From Shouchella tritolerans (GTDB taxonomy: Bacteria > Bacillota > Bacilli > Bacillales > Bacillaceae_D), in assembly GCF_025770735.1 (NCBI RefSeq), contig NZ_JAODPB010000004.1, positions 310,001-374,000 on the forward strand: a stretch of DNA of 64,000 nt, written 5' to 3'. The position numbers and the translations under genes were made by a program. Shown in pieces: positions 63,920 through 64,000 of the stretch (the first letter of the stretch is position 1; each line of letters begins with the position of its first letter). The notes under the pieces were generated by a model. The model worked only from the letters and a program-made list of their open reading frames with translations. It was not told where the DNA came from and did not search any database.

Positions 63920-64000
63920 GTATGTAGCCTCCTTTGTTCTGTTCATTATGATAAAGTGTCACGCTTAAAATTGCAATGGACTAGCTTAAAATCGCTAGAA

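Overview
The window looks like a conserved chromosomal core segment of an alkaliphile-type member of the Bacillaceae, closest in character to the Shouchella/Alkalihalobacillus (Bacillus clausii/halodurans) group. Evidence: a bacillithiol gene (bshC), a spore-specific regulator (rsfA), sporulation membrane and coat genes (ylbJ, ylbD, yjcZ-like), low-GC Shine-Dalgarno sites of the form AAGGAGG with many GTG and TTG starts, and a gene order that is largely the mirror image of the B. subtilis yku-ykr-pdh-ykt-yla-pyc-cta-ylb-yll region. The species assignment is inference. I saw no tRNA, rRNA, CRISPR array, phage or insertion sequence.

Layout. 1-5.5 kb: operator array in front of mraZ (the gene itself lies left of the window), bshC, a DUF3397 gene, panE, ylbP, rsfA, rpmF, ylbN. 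5.6-16.4 kb: the ylb block (tmcAL, ylbL, ylbK, ylbJ, coaD, rsmD with a long structured leader, a DUF7147 gene, ylbG, ricF, an ATP-grasp gene, ylbE, ylbD, a hotdog thioesterase, ylbC). 16.5-23.4 kb: a YugN-like gene, a lipoprotein and the caa3 oxidase genes (ctaM, ctaFEDC, divergent ctaA), without ctaB or ctaG. 23.6-35.6 kb: pycA, ylaN, ylaL, ylaK, ylaI, ylaH, typA, ylaF, a beta-hydroxyacid dehydrogenase, suhB-like, yktB, yktA. 35.7-48.3 kb: speA, then an approximately 11 kb block that replaces the short speA-pdhD interval of B. subtilis: an M48 protease with ankyrin repeats, an SR1-like dual-function RNA with its peptide SR1P, a polysaccharide deacetylase, a BCCT transporter, a lipoprotein and an appDFABC-type oligopeptide importer. 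48.4-57.6 kb: pdhDCBA, ykyA, a YjcZ-like peptide, def, a 25-residue ORF, rpoY, rnjA. 57.6-64 kb: ktrC, ykuV, ykuU, ykuT, ykuS, and a dapL / class III aminotransferase / dapH cluster for acetylated diaminopimelate synthesis.

The genes form several working sets: central carbon metabolism (pyruvate dehydrogenase and pyruvate carboxylase), respiration (caa3 oxidase with heme A synthase), RNA turnover (RNase J1 with RNA polymerase epsilon, RicF), translation and tRNA modification (rpmF, rsmD, tmcAL, typA, def), redox defence (bshC, ykuU/ykuV), osmotic and ion balance (BCCT, ktrC, MscS) and cell wall precursor synthesis (dap cluster). The most notable signals outside the protein-coding genes are the SR1-like RNA (promoter, cre-like site, SR1P frame and terminator all visible), the structured leader in front of rsmD, and the MraZ-type repeat array at the left edge. 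I found no obvious defence system or wholly new multi-gene system; the unusual points are listed as findings.
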